Shown: positions 1-9,101, numbered from the stretch's first letter. The stretch is 64,000 nucleotides of DNA from Pseudoalteromonas sp. SMS1 (GCF_021530565.1 NZ_JAKGBI010000003.1:248001-312000); one strand, 5' to 3'. Numbers and translations are program-made. Notes: generated by a model from the sequence alone, not told the origin.

Positions 1-1
1 T

Positions 2-364
2 ATCAATGAGTTGCACCAATACAGCCCTAAGCTAGCTGAGAAGCCGCGTTGGTTAGTACTCAATAAAATTGATTTATTGGCTGAAGATGAGCTGGACGAA
101 GTGTGTGAACGTATTGCACAAGAGCTTGATGCATCAAAAGTATATCGTATATCCGCTGCTAATAAATTTAATACTCAGCAGCTATGCTACGATATTCAAG
201 GTCTATTGGATACTTTACCAAGAGATAAGTTTGAAGAAGATCAACAAGAAGAAGTTGAATTCAAGTGGGATACCTACCATCGACAAGCAACCCAAGACAG
301 TCAAGATGACTGGGATGATTGGGATGAAGATGATTATGACGTAGAAGTTATCTACGAACGCTAA
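2..364 (+). CDS. obgE: GTPase ObgE/CgtA, C-terminal part (cut by window edge)
   Basis: The reading frame is open from base 2, so the gene begins outside the window. ObgE is a ribosome-associated GTPase involved in 50S maturation and stress control. The fragment carries the G4 motif NKID within LVLNKIDL and the G5-like SAANK. It ends in a highly acidic tail (DDWDDWDEDDYD), typical of proteobacterial Obg. About 120 residues of an expected ~390 are present. A strong hairpin terminator follows immediately, so folA downstream is separately transcribed or reached by readthrough. The Obg assignment is firm; the N-terminal Obg fold lies outside the view. Confidence 0.9.
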   Translation: MNELHQYSPKLAEKPRWLVLNKIDLLAEDELDEVCERIAQELDASKVYRISAANKFNTQQLCYDIQGLLDTLPRDKFEEDQQEEVEFKWDTYHRQATQDSQDDWDDWDEDDYDVEVIYER

Positions 365-365
365 T

Positions 366-388
366 AAGGGGCCAATAGGCCCTTTTTT
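366..388 (+). terminator. Rho-independent terminator after obgE
   Basis: Arms AAGGGGCC and GGCCCTT pair around an AATA loop and are followed by a run of T. It lies directly after the obgE stop codon. Confidence 0.85.
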
Positions 389-415
389 AATACAAAATTA
401 TGATTGGAGTAAATT

Positions 416-907
416 GTGGTTATATCAATGATAGCGGCTATGGCAAAGGATAGAGTGATCGGTGATGATAATAAAATGCCTTGGCACTTACCTGCGGATC
501 TTCAGCATTTCAAAAAAGTGACTATGGGCAAGCCAGTTATTATGGGCCGCAAGACGTTCGAATCGATAGGGCGTCCACTGCCTGGTAGAAGAAATATAGT
601 CATCACAAGAAACTCTGAATATAAACAGGAAGGCATTGAGGTCGCATCATCTACAGAAGCTGCTTTAGCTATGGTGGATAAAATAGACGAAGTAATGGTG
701 ATAGGTGGTGGAAATATTTACGAACAGTTTCTACCCTTATGTGATAGGCTTTATCTTACTTACATCGATTTAGATGTAGGTGGCGATACAAAATTCCCTG
801 ATCATAGTAAAGTGGGGAATTGGGTTGAAGTTGAGAGTGAATCTCATATGCCTGATGAGCGCAATCCGTATAACTATAAGTTCGTAACCTTGCATAAAGG
901 ATTATGA
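416..907 (+). CDS. folA: Dihydrofolate reductase
   Basis: Reduces dihydrofolate to tetrahydrofolate with NADPH in the cytoplasm, and is the trimethoprim target. The 163-residue length matches chromosomal FolA. The substrate-binding stretch MPWHLPADLQHFK contains the conserved catalytic Asp; NADPH-binding segments IMGRKTFESIG and VIGGGNIYEQ are in the usual places. The start is GTG: MVISMIAAM aligns with the FolA N-terminus and a GGAG box lies about 7 nt upstream, whereas the ATG four codons later would remove the first beta strand. It stands alone between obgE and a DUF3718 gene. Confidence 0.95.
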   Translation: MVISMIAAMAKDRVIGDDNKMPWHLPADLQHFKKVTMGKPVIMGRKTFESIGRPLPGRRNIVITRNSEYKQEGIEVASSTEAALAMVDKIDEVMVIGGGNIYEQFLPLCDRLYLTYIDLDVGGDTKFPDHSKVGNWVEVESESHMPDERNPYNYKFVTLHKGL

Positions 908-985
908 CTTTGTTGCTAACAATTGTATGGGTTGCTACAATAGTGTTTGTCCTTATGTAATAAAAAAGTGCTAGGTGAATTGGCA

Positions 986-1360
986 ATGAAATTTGTACCT
1001 GTTTTGTTAAGTGTTAGTATGGGATTGGGCGCGTTTTCTTTAAGTTTTGAAACTAAAGCAAACGATCAGCTTGCAGTAACTCTATGTGAGTACATCGCTG
1101 TAGATGACAAAGGGCGTGTTCGTAAAGCGCTTAAGAGCTCACGTGTTAAAATTCGTAATGTTTTTGATGCGATTGAATGTAACGGCAATAACATGCTACG
1201 TCATGCAATTGTTAGCAATGCAGTTGAAACTGGCAAGCTTATTGTTAAAGGCCTTCCTAAAAGTGCACTGGCAGATGGTGCAGACATTGCTTGGGCTGAA
1301 AGTAATGGCCACGGTGGTTCGCCGTTAATTGCCGAAATTAAAAAGCGTGCAGGTTTATAA
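986..1360 (+). CDS. Secreted DUF3718-type protein of unknown function
   Basis: I recognise this only as a DUF3718-like family seen in Alteromonadales. The chosen ATG follows an AGGTG box and gives 124 residues; the frame is open from 947 but that start has no ribosome site. The N-terminus (MKFVPVLLSVSMGLGAFSLSF, then ETKA) is a clear Sec signal peptide, so the mature ~100-residue protein is probably periplasmic. Two cysteines (CEYIA and IECNG) could form a disulphide. No catalytic motif is visible. It is followed by its own terminator and is probably monocistronic. The function is not known. Confidence 0.75.
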   Translation: MKFVPVLLSVSMGLGAFSLSFETKANDQLAVTLCEYIAVDDKGRVRKALKSSRVKIRNVFDAIECNGNNMLRHAIVSNAVETGKLIVKGLPKSALADGADIAWAESNGHGGSPLIAEIKKRAGL

Positions 1361-1374
1361 ACCGAGCACTTTTT

Positions 1375-1402
1375 AAAAAAGCTCCCACGGTGGAGCTTTT
1401 TT
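1375..1402 (+). terminator. Rho-independent terminator
   Basis: AAAAAAGCTCC and GGAGCTTTTTT arms enclose a six-base loop just downstream of the DUF3718 gene. The A/T tails are symmetrical, so it could work in both directions. Confidence 0.9.
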
Positions 1403-1414
1403 GCATTTTGGACC

Positions 1415-1460
1415 AGCGAATATAGAATTTTTAGGTTTCCCACCCAGAAAAATATTCGCT
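1415..1460. repeat. Long imperfect hairpin
   Basis: AGCGAATAT and ATATTCGCT form perfect 9-bp outer arms. Inside them a TTTTT run faces an AAAAA run and GG faces CC, giving an extended stem with bulges. It has no terminal T run, so it is not an ordinary terminator. It could be an RNA structure ahead of hpf or a small palindromic element. Confidence 0.5.
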
Positions 1461-1631
1461 TCGACATGGTAATGTGTAATACCGTATCACTATGCCGTAT
1501 TAAGCCGTTTTGAAACCTGACCTAAATCAACTTTATAACAGCGTAATGACATTTTTCTTAATTTCCCCCTTGAGAATTGGATTAGTTGCTCCAATACTTA
1601 TCTATAGGGTAAATAAAAAAAGGAAGATCCT

Positions 1632-1988
1632 ATGAAGATTAATCTTTCTGGTCATCACGTTGACATGACAGATGCTGTTAAACAACACGTACATGAAAAG
1701 TTCGCAAAGATTGCGAACCACTTTCCATCGTTGTTATCTCTAGATATCATCATCACCAAAGAGCATAAAAAGTTTTATACGGAAATTAGTACAAATTATG
1801 CGGGTTCAAGAATTTCGGTAAAAGGTGACGATGATGTCATGTACCCCGCAATTGCAAGCGCTGCGAAAAAGCTGGATGCGTCACTCAAACATAGAAAAGG
1901 TCAGCTAAAGGCAAATAAACATGAAAAGCCGGTCAGTACGACACCACCCATCGCACATGAAATCATTCAAGAGATGAATTTAAATTAG
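1632..1988 (+). CDS. hpf: Ribosome hibernation-promoting factor, short form
   Basis: A member of the RaiA/HPF family, which binds the 30S decoding region and inactivates ribosomes in stationary phase. It has 118 residues with the typical start MKINLSGHHVDMTDAVKQHV. The family core includes the basic helix SAAKKLDASLKHRKGQL. The C-terminal extension after residue ~100 is short and lacks the long-HPF dimerisation domain, so ribosome dimerisation would need a separate RMF-like partner. An AGGAAG box precedes the ATG. A terminator lies 6 nt past the stop. It is unlinked here to rpoN, its frequent neighbour. Confidence 0.9.
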   Translation: MKINLSGHHVDMTDAVKQHVHEKFAKIANHFPSLLSLDIIITKEHKKFYTEISTNYAGSRISVKGDDDVMYPAIASAAKKLDASLKHRKGQLKANKHEKPVSTTPPIAHEIIQEMNLN

Positions 1989-1993
1989 TATAG

Positions 1994-2018
1994 AAAGGGG
2001 TCGATATAGACCCCTTTT
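1994..2018 (+). terminator. Rho-independent terminator after hpf
   Basis: AAAGGGGTC and GACCCCTTT arms around a GATATA loop, followed by a short T run. Confidence 0.85.
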
Positions 2019-2136
2019 AAATTAGAACTGCTCACTCTAACGCGTCGACTTTGGTTATGTATTTCATTACATTCATTAGTAAGATAAAATCGCGTATTAG
2101 ATTTTCAAAACTATCAAAATTTTACAGCGAACATAT

Positions 2137-3012
2137 ATGAAAGCAGTGATCCCTGTTGCGGGTTTGGGAACTCGTATGTTGCCTGCAACTAAGGCAATAC
2201 CAAAAGAAATGCTACCAATCGTAGACAAACCACTTATACAGTACATCGTAAAAGAATGTGTATCTGCAGGTTTGAAAGAGATTGTGCTTGTTACTCACTC
2301 TTCAAAAAATGCAATTGAAAACCACTTTGACACGAGCTTCGAACTAGAAGCAACATTAGAAAAACGTGTAAAAAGAACCTTATTAGATGAGATTAGAGGC
2401 ATCTGCCCAGAAGACGTGACCATTATGCACGTCCGACAAGGGGAAGCGAAAGGCCTTGGTCATGCTGTATTGTGCGCAAAACCAATCGTAGGGGATGATG
2501 ATTTTGTTGTGGTACTTCCTGATGTGATTTTGGATGAATATAGCGCAGATCAAAGCACAGAAAACTTAGCTGCAATGGTAAGAAGGTTTCAAGAGCACGG
2601 CCACAGTCAAATCATGCTTGAACCTGTACCAAACGAAGATGTCAGCAAATATGGTATCGCAGATATCAGCGGTATTGAGCTTTCTCCGGGTCAAAGCACG
2701 CCGATTAAGTCAATGGTAGAAAAACCAAAGCAAGAAGAAGCCCCTTCAAACTTAGCTGTGGTTGGACGATACGTATTGTCAGGTAAAATCTGGAGCTTGC
2801 TAAAGAAAACGCCTATTGGTGCTGGCGGGGAAATACAGCTGACAGATGCCATTGATATGTTGATGGAGAAGGAAACTGTCGAAGCATTCCACATGAGCGG
2901 TGTGTCGCATGATTGTGGAGATAAAATGGGCTATCTAAAAGCAATCGTTCAGTACGCAATGCGGGATGAGACGCTAGGTGCTGAATTTACAGAATACGTA
3001 AAATCTTGCTAA
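2137..3012 (+). CDS. galU: UTP-glucose-1-phosphate uridylyltransferase
   Basis: Makes UDP-glucose from UTP and glucose 1-phosphate for surface polysaccharide and osmoprotectant synthesis. The protein begins directly with the nucleotide-binding signature: [12 protein letters not shown] then [23 protein letters not shown] is the metal-binding region and VEKPK the usual sugar-binding lysine segment. Its 291 residues are close to the ~300 of the family. There is no strong Shine-Dalgarno sequence, but the ATG is fixed by the conserved N-terminus. A 9-bp hairpin without a T run follows at 3026-3049 and could cap the mRNA. Confidence 0.95.
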   Translation: MKAVIPVAGLGTRMLPATKAIPKEMLPIVDKPLIQYIVKECVSAGLKEIVLVTHSSKNAIENHFDTSFELEATLEKRVKRTLLDEIRGICPEDVTIMHVRQGEAKGLGHAVLCAKPIVGDDDFVVVLPDVILDEYSADQSTENLAAMVRRFQEHGHSQIMLEPVPNEDVSKYGIADISGIELSPGQSTPIKSMVEKPKQEEAPSNLAVVGRYVLSGKIWSLLKKTPIGAGGEIQLTDAIDMLMEKETVEAFHMSGVSHDCGDKMGYLKAIVQYAMRDETLGAEFTEYVKSC

Positions 3013-3088
3013 ATAAAGCTTTTTAGGCAGTTGCTATGTTGCAGCTGCCATACTTATCGAATTGATAAATCCTTGTTCATACACCAGC

Positions 3089-3766
3089 CTAGTGACGATC
3101 TAGAAACCGTTGCCAACTAATTTTTGTGTTGATCACGCGCAATGGCTTAATCACCTTATGTAGCGTGTCAGCGTTTGGCTTACTGACCACATGACCTTCT
3201 TCTTTTAACCCCAGTAAATAGCTCATTGCAGAGCGTTGCCCCAATTGAATAGCTGAAATATAGATTTGCTGTTCAAAGTTCAAGCGTAAACTGCTGATTG
3301 CTGTTTTCATTCCATGCTGATCAATATTGGGCAAATCACATCGTTGCAAATAGCCTAACCGTTTCCCTTCGCCTGAAAACCAAATTCTGACTTTTTCGCT
3401 ATACCTGCCTGACTTGGCGGGGAGATCAAAGAGTAATCTTTCATGGCCTAATTTTTTGACATACCCTATGTAGTCCTCTAATCCTGCGTGCCACAAAGCA
3501 GCATGGATTGGCACAATTCTGGACTGGATCTTTTCGTTAGTCGTAAAGTGGAAGGTATGGGTTAAATCAACTTTCTCGATGTCTGACAGTGTCAGGTTCC
3601 CGAGTTCATCACTGTAAGCGCCAGTATAGTAAGCTAAAAGTGGTAACCAAAAATGCCAGTGTTTGGGCTGTTCTCGTTTTAGTTTCTCATCGCCATATAT
3701 GTAGCCGTTAAATAAACTATATAGCTCCATATGGGTGAAGGCGCGTCTACCAAAATGAGATTTCAT
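3089..3766 (-). CDS. Degenerate tyrosine-recombinase-like protein
   Basis: The fold resembles the C-terminal domain of phage-type integrases: LLAYYTGAYSDELGNLTLSDIE matches the segment that normally reads TGxRxxELxxLxWxDID, and the later HGMKTAISSLRL matches the HxLRHT box. The catalytic Arg of the first box is Tyr, HxLR reads HGMK, and no clear active-site Tyr follows, so DNA cleavage is unlikely. A stop codon lies three codons upstream of the chosen ATG (one frame codon earlier is TTG), so the usual N-terminal DNA-binding domain is absent. It may be a decayed integrase or a domesticated DNA-binding protein. It lies beside a ribbon-helix-helix gene, with no att sites recognised. Confidence 0.6.
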   Translation of the reverse strand: MKSHFGRRAFTHMELYSLFNGYIYGDEKLKREQPKHWHFWLPLLAYYTGAYSDELGNLTLSDIEKVDLTHTFHFTTNEKIQSRIVPIHAALWHAGLEDYIGYVKKLGHERLLFDLPAKSGRYSEKVRIWFSGEGKRLGYLQRCDLPNIDQHGMKTAISSLRLNFEQQIYISAIQLGQRSAMSYLLGLKEEGHVVSKPNADTLHKVIKPLRVINTKISWQRFLDRH

Positions 3767-3892
3767 GAACAAGTGCTATAACTTTCAGATAATTAATGGA
3801 ATAGTCTATAAGCTTTGAAGAGATTGATAAAGCTTTGTTAGCATAATTTACGAGTTACGACATTGTAGTAGTGGGCTACTACCACATAGATC

Positions 3893-4162
3893 TTAGGTTT
3901 TTGTATTATTTAGCAGGTAAGTGATACAAGAAATACGAAGAAGAGAAGCAAGGTTATCCACTTTGCCATGTCGCTCGATCGATTCTTGATACAATGTTGA
4001 GATGAATTGGGGGACTGATAAGTTTTCCTGCTCCGCTATTTGCTTCAGCACTTGCCAAATTTTGTTTTCAAGCGCCAGACTGGTTACAACACCTTGAAGC
4101 CTAATCGACTTTTTACTGACATGATATAACTCAGGGCTTTGTGAGGCGTACAGTTCACACAT
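3893..4162 (-). CDS. Ribbon-helix-helix domain protein
   Basis: Eighty-nine residues with a ribbon-helix-helix pattern of the RHH_4 type. The strand IRLQGVVTSLALENKIWQVL leads into two helices (LKQIAEQENLSVPQFISTLYQE), then NLASLLRISCITYLL. Such proteins are small dimeric DNA-binding regulators, often of unknown target. An AAGGAA box precedes the ATG. Its start lies only 16 nt from the divergent glyoxalase start, so each gene's promoter must overlap the other's 5' end, which suggests shared control. The domain call is by pattern; the target is unknown. Confidence 0.7.
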   Translation of the reverse strand: MCELYASQSPELYHVSKKSIRLQGVVTSLALENKIWQVLKQIAEQENLSVPQFISTLYQESIERHGKVDNLASLLRISCITYLLNNTKT

Positions 4163-4178
4163 AAATGAGAGGTTCCTT

Positions 4179-4574
4179 ATGGCTAAAATGCTTCATTCAA
4201 TGATCCGCGTAAAAGACTTAGCGCGTTCTTTACAATTCTATCATGATTTATTTGATTTAAAGGTGAAACGGCAAATTGAGTTTGAGCAATTTTCACTGAC
4301 GTATTTAGCTAATGACAGCAGTGAGTTTGAACTTGAATTGACTCATAATAATGCGCAAACAGAGCCCTATAATATCGGAAATGGCTACGGTCATTTGGCA
4401 TTGGGCGTGGACAATTTAGAGGCGTGTTGGCAAAAAGCCAGTCGATTAGACTTTGCACCAAAAGAGATAAAAACATTTTACAATCATACGCAATTTGTCG
4501 CTAAATTCTTTTTCATCACAGATCCAGATGGATATCAAATAGAAGTCATTGAACGCAACCATATTTATAAATAA
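4179..4574 (+). CDS. Glyoxalase I-like VOC-family protein
   Basis: Resembles lactoylglutathione lyase, which converts the methylglyoxal-glutathione hemithioacetal to lactoylglutathione. All four metal ligands of GloA have counterparts: H6 (MLHSMIR), E53 (ELELTH), H72 (YGHLAL) and E122 (YQIEVIE). The length of 131 residues and the DPDGY motif also fit GloA. It is divergent from the ribbon-helix-helix gene with a 16-nt gap between starts, and a GAGAGG box is well placed. It is probably a glyoxalase I paralogue; substrate specificity within the VOC superfamily cannot be proved from sequence. Confidence 0.8.
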   Translation: MAKMLHSMIRVKDLARSLQFYHDLFDLKVKRQIEFEQFSLTYLANDSSEFELELTHNNAQTEPYNIGNGYGHLALGVDNLEACWQKASRLDFAPKEIKTFYNHTQFVAKFFFITDPDGYQIEVIERNHIYK

Positions 4575-4582
4575 ACGCAGCG

Positions 4583-6667
4583 TTAAGCCATTGCAAATTC
4601 GCTACGATTGCCCATCCATCTCAAAATAAGTGGATCAACATGTTCGGTATGATGTTTGAGTAAGTCGAATGCAAGGCTTCGAATACTGGGTAGCATGTGT
4701 TTGTCTCTGGTTAGATCTGCGATTTTGAGGTCAACGAGCCCTGTTTGTTTGGTGCCAAGTACTTCACCTGGCCCCCTGATTTCGAGGTCTTTTTCAGCGA
4801 TGACAAATCCATCGTTGCTGTCGCGAAGGACACCCAAGCGCTTTTGAGCGGTGTTGGACAGTGGCGCATGGTAAAGAAGTAGGCAATGAGAGGCGATATC
4901 ACCTCGTCCAACCCGACCACGCAGTTGGTGTAGTTGAGCCAGTCCTAGTCGTTCAGGATTTTCGATAATGATTAAACTGGCGTTGGGCACATCCACCCCC
5001 ACTTCAATGACCGTTGTTGCGACTAAAACATGATATGAACCAGCTTTGAAGTCAGCCATTATTTGCTGCTTTTCTTGCGCTTTCATTCTCCCATGTACGA
5101 GTGCAACCTTAAGCTCCGGAAGTTGTTTACTAAGCTGTTGGGCAGTCTCTTCTGCTGCTTGACATTGCAATGCTTCAGATTCATCAATTAACGTACATAC
5201 CCAGTAAACTTGGCGTTGTTGCGATAAACAGGCACTTTCAACCCGTTGTATCACTTGGTCTCGCCTCGTATCAGGTACCGCAACAGTCGTGATAGGCGTT
5301 CTTCCTGGCGGCAACTCGTCAATGATAGAGGTTTCTAAATCCGCATAGGCGGTCATTGCAAGAGTACGGGGGATGGGAGTTGCGGTCATCACTAGCTGAT
5401 GAGGGTAACAATCTCCAAACTTGCCTTTTTCCCGCAAAGATAAGCGCTGATGAACACCAAAGCGATGCTGTTCGTCGATAATAATCAGCGCCAGATTTGA
5501 GAAAACAACTTGTTCTTGGAACAACGCATGGGTCCCAACAATCATTTGCGCTTGACCAGTGGCTATTTTCTCAAGTGTTTGAGTTCGTTCTTTCCCTTTT
5601 GTTTTTCCGCCCAACCAACATGTTTCAATGCCTAGTTGTGTAAACCAAGTCTTAAAATTGTGCGCGTGTTGCTCTGAGAGTATTTCTGTGGGTGCCATCA
5701 GTGCAACTTGATAGCCTTTGGCGATGGCCGTCAGGGCACTTAAAGCGGCGACGAGTGTTTTCCCTGAGCCTACATCACCTTGCACTAGCCTGAGCATTGG
5801 CTCTGACTTTTGTAGATCTTGTTTTATTTCACTGACCACGCGACTTTGTGCATTCGTTGGCTTAAAAGCAAGTTGTGCTAGAAACTCTGGTTCCAATAGG
5901 TTGGTGGGAGGTAACGAAACAGCATTGACCGCTTGGCTTTTTTGTCTCAACTTTAACAAACTTAAGTTTTGAGCAAGCAACTCTTCAAATGCCAGCCTTT
6001 GCTGTGCAGGATGCTGACCTGTTTCAAGTTGTGTGAGGTTGACATCTTGCGGCGGGCAGTGAAGTAAGAGTAATGCGTCTTTCAAGCTTAACTGGTTTGG
6101 TCTGTACTTTTGCGGTAAATGGTCCTCGATGTCATACTTTCTTAGTAATTCAACAGCTTGCTCTGCTATGGCGCGTATGCTGAGCTGTTTAAGCCCTTCA
6201 GTTGTTGGATAGACGGGAGTCAGTGATTCTGTATTCGAACTACTTTCTTCGAGGCTATCCAATATGCTGTACTCGGGGTGTGCCATTTCTGGGCCTACTC
6301 TGCCACGGCGGACTTCACCAAAACAGCGCATAATCTTGCCCGGTTGCATTGCATTTTTTTGCGCGGCAGAAAAGTTAAAAAACCGCAGGGTTAAACGGCC
6401 TGTACCATCATTAATCTGACACACTAACATCTTGCGTTTACCAAACGTAATATTCGCCTGTTCAATCTCTCCTTGTGCTGAGACATGCATATGCGGCATA
6501 AGGGTCGCAATAGAGTAAGTTTTTGCTCTATCTTCGTACCGTAAGGGCAAATGAAAAAGCATGTCTTGAACACTGGCGATCCCTAACTTAGCAAGGCGCT
6601 CAGCTGCTTTTGGGCCTACACCTTTCAAGTCTGTAATGGCATATTGCGCTAAATTAGGGCTCGACAT
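4583..6667 (-). CDS. recG: ATP-dependent DNA helicase RecG
   Basis: A branch-migrating helicase that remodels stalled forks and Holliday junctions. At 694 residues it is full length. Features in order: wedge/OB domain (residues ~60-140), the family-typical YPTTEGL motif, Walker A GDVGSGKT, the DEQH box (IIDEQHRFGVHQR), MTATPIPRTL (motif III) and the C-terminal helicase motifs with QLRGRVGRG. An AAGGAAT box precedes the ATG. The trmH stop is only 8 nt upstream, so trmH-recG form an operon, matching the trmH-recG linkage in enterobacteria, though separated here from spoT. Confidence 0.97.
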   Translation of the reverse strand: MSSPNLAQYAITDLKGVGPKAAERLAKLGIASVQDMLFHLPLRYEDRAKTYSIATLMPHMHVSAQGEIEQANITFGKRKMLVCQINDGTGRLTLRFFNFSAAQKNAMQPGKIMRCFGEVRRGRVGPEMAHPEYSILDSLEESSSNTESLTPVYPTTEGLKQLSIRAIAEQAVELLRKYDIEDHLPQKYRPNQLSLKDALLLLHCPPQDVNLTQLETGQHPAQQRLAFEELLAQNLSLLKLRQKSQAVNAVSLPPTNLLEPEFLAQLAFKPTNAQSRVVSEIKQDLQKSEPMLRLVQGDVGSGKTLVAALSALTAIAKGYQVALMAPTEILSEQHAHNFKTWFTQLGIETCWLGGKTKGKERTQTLEKIATGQAQMIVGTHALFQEQVVFSNLALIIIDEQHRFGVHQRLSLREKGKFGDCYPHQLVMTATPIPRTLAMTAYADLETSIIDELPPGRTPITTVAVPDTRRDQVIQRVESACLSQQRQVYWVCTLIDESEALQCQAAEETAQQLSKQLPELKVALVHGRMKAQEKQQIMADFKAGSYHVLVATTVIEVGVDVPNASLIIIENPERLGLAQLHQLRGRVGRGDIASHCLLLYHAPLSNTAQKRLGVLRDSNDGFVIAEKDLEIRGPGEVLGTKQTGLVDLKIADLTRDKHMLPSIRSLAFDLLKHHTEHVDPLILRWMGNRSEFAMA

Positions 6668-6675
6668 AGTATTCC

Positions 6676-7371
6676 TTACGCTTTGCTAAACTTAAGAGTA
6701 TTCCAAAATGCGTCATCTGCGATGATTTCACCTTCATCATCCAGCTGCGGATAGGGTAACCCTTTCTCGTTACAGCGATTTGCAATAATAGGATGGCACC
6801 CTTCGAACAACAGTTTATGTTTAACCTGTAGATCAATCATATCTTTGCGTTCGTACATGCCTGCTGCTTCTCTTTGTCTTTGTGCTTCATATAAAATAAG
6901 CGCCGCAGCAACCGATACATTCAAAGATTGCACCATACCAGCCATCGGTATCACGATATGTTGGTCGGCGTGCTGGAGAGCGCGGTCGGAAATCCCAAGC
7001 CTTTCTTGACCCACGATAACTGCTGTCGGTTTCGTATAATCGATGTCTCTAAAATCTACCGCGCTGTCACTGAGGTTAGTGGCTAATAATTGTATGCCTG
7101 GGTTTTGTTCACGGATTGCACAGACCGCGACATCAATGTCATCATGCATTTGTGTGTCTACCCAGTTTTTGCTGCCACCTGACGTATTATTGGTTAAACG
7201 CCTTTGATCTTGTGGCCATACAGCATGAACATAATGACAGCCAACGGCATCAGCAGTACGTACAATAGCTGACAAGTTATGGTGCTTATGTACTTCATCA
7301 AGACACACAGTTAAATCTGTTTGACGTTGTTCCAAAATACGTTTTACGCGTTGAAAGCGATTTTCTTTCAT
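6676..7371 (-). CDS. trmH: tRNA (guanosine-18-2'-O)-methyltransferase
   Basis: A SPOUT-class enzyme that methylates the ribose of G18 in the tRNA D-loop using SAM. The N-terminus (QTDLTVCLDEVHKHHNLSAIVRTADAVG) is the family signature. The trefoil-knot SAM site is GQERLGIS plus PMAGMVQSLNVSVAAALILYEAQRQR. The C-terminal extension GLPYPQLDDEGEI resembles that of TrmH. I start at ATG 7371, not the TTG one codon earlier. It is the first gene of the trmH-recG operon. Confidence 0.95.
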   Translation of the reverse strand: MKENRFQRVKRILEQRQTDLTVCLDEVHKHHNLSAIVRTADAVGCHYVHAVWPQDQRRLTNNTSGGSKNWVDTQMHDDIDVAVCAIREQNPGIQLLATNLSDSAVDFRDIDYTKPTAVIVGQERLGISDRALQHADQHIVIPMAGMVQSLNVSVAAALILYEAQRQREAAGMYERKDMIDLQVKHKLLFEGCHPIIANRCNEKGLPYPQLDDEGEIIADDAFWNTLKFSKA

Positions 7372-7462
7372 CAAGTACTGCTCATTAATACAAAATTGGG
7401 CGCATTATATCAAATTTATTACTGTATAAGTACACACCCTTGTCGTGTATCCATGTGGGGCA

Positions 7463-7921
7463 TTAAGGGGATACTTCGCGTACAATCGGGGCTTGTAAAG
7501 AAATTAGGGTTTCCGTGGATTGGATGGCCTCAATGGATTGAATTTTGTTAACGAGAACATCGTGTAAATGGTCCATTGAGCGACTGAGCACTTTTATGAA
7601 TATGCTGTAGTTACCCGTCGTATAGTAGGCCTCCACAACCTCTTCAAAGCTTTCTAATTCAGCAATTGTATTTTGGTAGTCTCTCGCATGCTTTAGGTTA
7701 ATGCCGATAAAGCAACAAACGTCATACCCTAATTTTTTGGCATTGATACATACTTTCGTTCCCTCGATGATCCCCGCTTGTTTCATTTTTTCGATTCTGA
7801 CATGAATGGTCCCTGCACTGACTTTGAAACGTTTCGCCAATTCTGCGTACGGTGTCCTCGCATCAGCCATTAATGCGTGCAAGATAGATTTATCGAGATT
7901 ATCGATTTGATAATTTTCCAT
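7463..7921 (-). CDS. asnC: Transcriptional regulator AsnC
   Basis: A Lrp/AsnC-family regulator, by family precedent an asparagine-responsive activator of asnA. The helix-turn-helix lies at residues ~20-45 (TPYAELAKRFKVSAGTIHVRIEKMKQAGII), followed by the RAM ligand-binding domain containing YYTTGNYSIFIKV. The whole 152-residue protein aligns with enterobacterial AsnC. It is divergent from asnA across a 175-bp AT-rich spacer, the arrangement known for enterobacterial asnC/asnA, so the operator should lie there. Confidence 0.95.
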   Translation of the reverse strand: MENYQIDNLDKSILHALMADARTPYAELAKRFKVSAGTIHVRIEKMKQAGIIEGTKVCINAKKLGYDVCCFIGINLKHARDYQNTIAELESFEEVVEAYYTTGNYSIFIKVLSRSMDHLHDVLVNKIQSIEAIQSTETLISLQAPIVREVSP

Positions 7922-8096
7922 GTAATATTGGGGTGTTAATTATTGATTCAATAAATATATAGCTATTTTTTTGATGGTTAAAGTAATCTTTTGATGTTTT
8001 TGCTTTTGAATATTGAATTTATTTCGAAATTTGTTGACGATGGATATATCAGCACTGGCTGCACACAATTATCAACAGTTTGGAATGAGGTTCAAA

Positions 8097-9092
8097 ATGA
8101 AAGCAGATTACTTGGTAACACAGCAACAAATAGCACGCGTTAAAAGCGTTTTTTCGGCTCAATTAACAGAGCGCCTAGGTTTGGTTGAAGTACAAGCTCC
8201 TATACTGGCAAAAGTGGGAGATGGGATTCAAGATAACCTCAGTGGGACAGAGCAGGCGGTCGCTGTAAAAGTGAAAGCATTGCCTGAATGTGAGTTTGAG
8301 GTGGTTCACTCATTGGCGAAGTGGAAGCGCAAAACCCTAGGAGATTATGGTTTTTCTATAGGGGAGGGACTGTACACTCATATGAAAGCACTGCGTCCTG
8401 ATGAAGCGCGATTATCGCCAATTCACTCCGTGTTTGTTGACCAGTGGGATTGGGAAAAAGTGATTTGTGGTAAAACACAAAGAAGCCTAAGTACATTAAA
8501 AGATACCGTTAGTACCTTGTATCAATGCATTAAAGCGACCGAACAAGCGATGTCAGACGAGTTTGGGGTTGACCCTTTTTTACCTGAGAGCATCAAGTTT
8601 GTACATGCAGAAGAGCTACGTAGTATGTACCCTGATTTTAGTGCAAAGCAAAGAGAAAAGGCGATCGCACAAGAGTATGGCGCTGTATTTCTGATAGGTA
8701 TTGGTGGGGCGTTAGAAGACGGAAAAATCCATGATGTACGCGCGCCGGATTACGATGATTGGTCAACGCCGACTTGCGATAAATACCAGGGTTTAAACGG
8801 AGATATCATTGTGTGGAACCCAGTGCTACAAGACGCATTTGAGATTTCATCTATGGGCATTCGTGTTAGTCCTGAATCTTTGGCACATCAACTTGAATTG
8901 AGCGGTGCACAAGCGCGTAAAGCGTTTGATTGGCACCAAGCACTCTTGGCGGGCGAACTACCGCAAACAATTGGTGGTGGCATTGGTCAGTCGAGGTTGG
9001 TGATGTTATTGCTTCAAAAAACACACATTGCGCAAGTACAGGTGGGGGTTTGGCCTGACGCACTTAAACAGTCAGTTGAAGGTGTTTTATAA
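8097..9092 (+). CDS. asnA: Aspartate-ammonia ligase (asparagine synthetase A)
   Basis: Makes asparagine from aspartate, ammonia and ATP. The 331 residues match AsnA end to end: [54 protein letters not shown] and GGGIGQSRL. The frame is open from 8013, but ATG 8097 fits the family N-terminus and has a GAGG box 7 nt upstream. It is divergent from asnC. A hairpin shared with the convergent FapA-like gene follows. Confidence 0.97.
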   Translation: MKADYLVTQQQIARVKSVFSAQLTERLGLVEVQAPILAKVGDGIQDNLSGTEQAVAVKVKALPECEFEVVHSLAKWKRKTLGDYGFSIGEGLYTHMKALRPDEARLSPIHSVFVDQWDWEKVICGKTQRSLSTLKDTVSTLYQCIKATEQAMSDEFGVDPFLPESIKFVHAEELRSMYPDFSAKQREKAIAQEYGAVFLIGIGGALEDGKIHDVRAPDYDDWSTPTCDKYQGLNGDIIVWNPVLQDAFEISSMGIRVSPESLAHQLELSGAQARKAFDWHQALLAGELPQTIGGGIGQSRLVMLLLQKTHIAQVQVGVWPDALKQSVEGVL

Positions 9093-9101
9093 TCTCATGA
9101 C

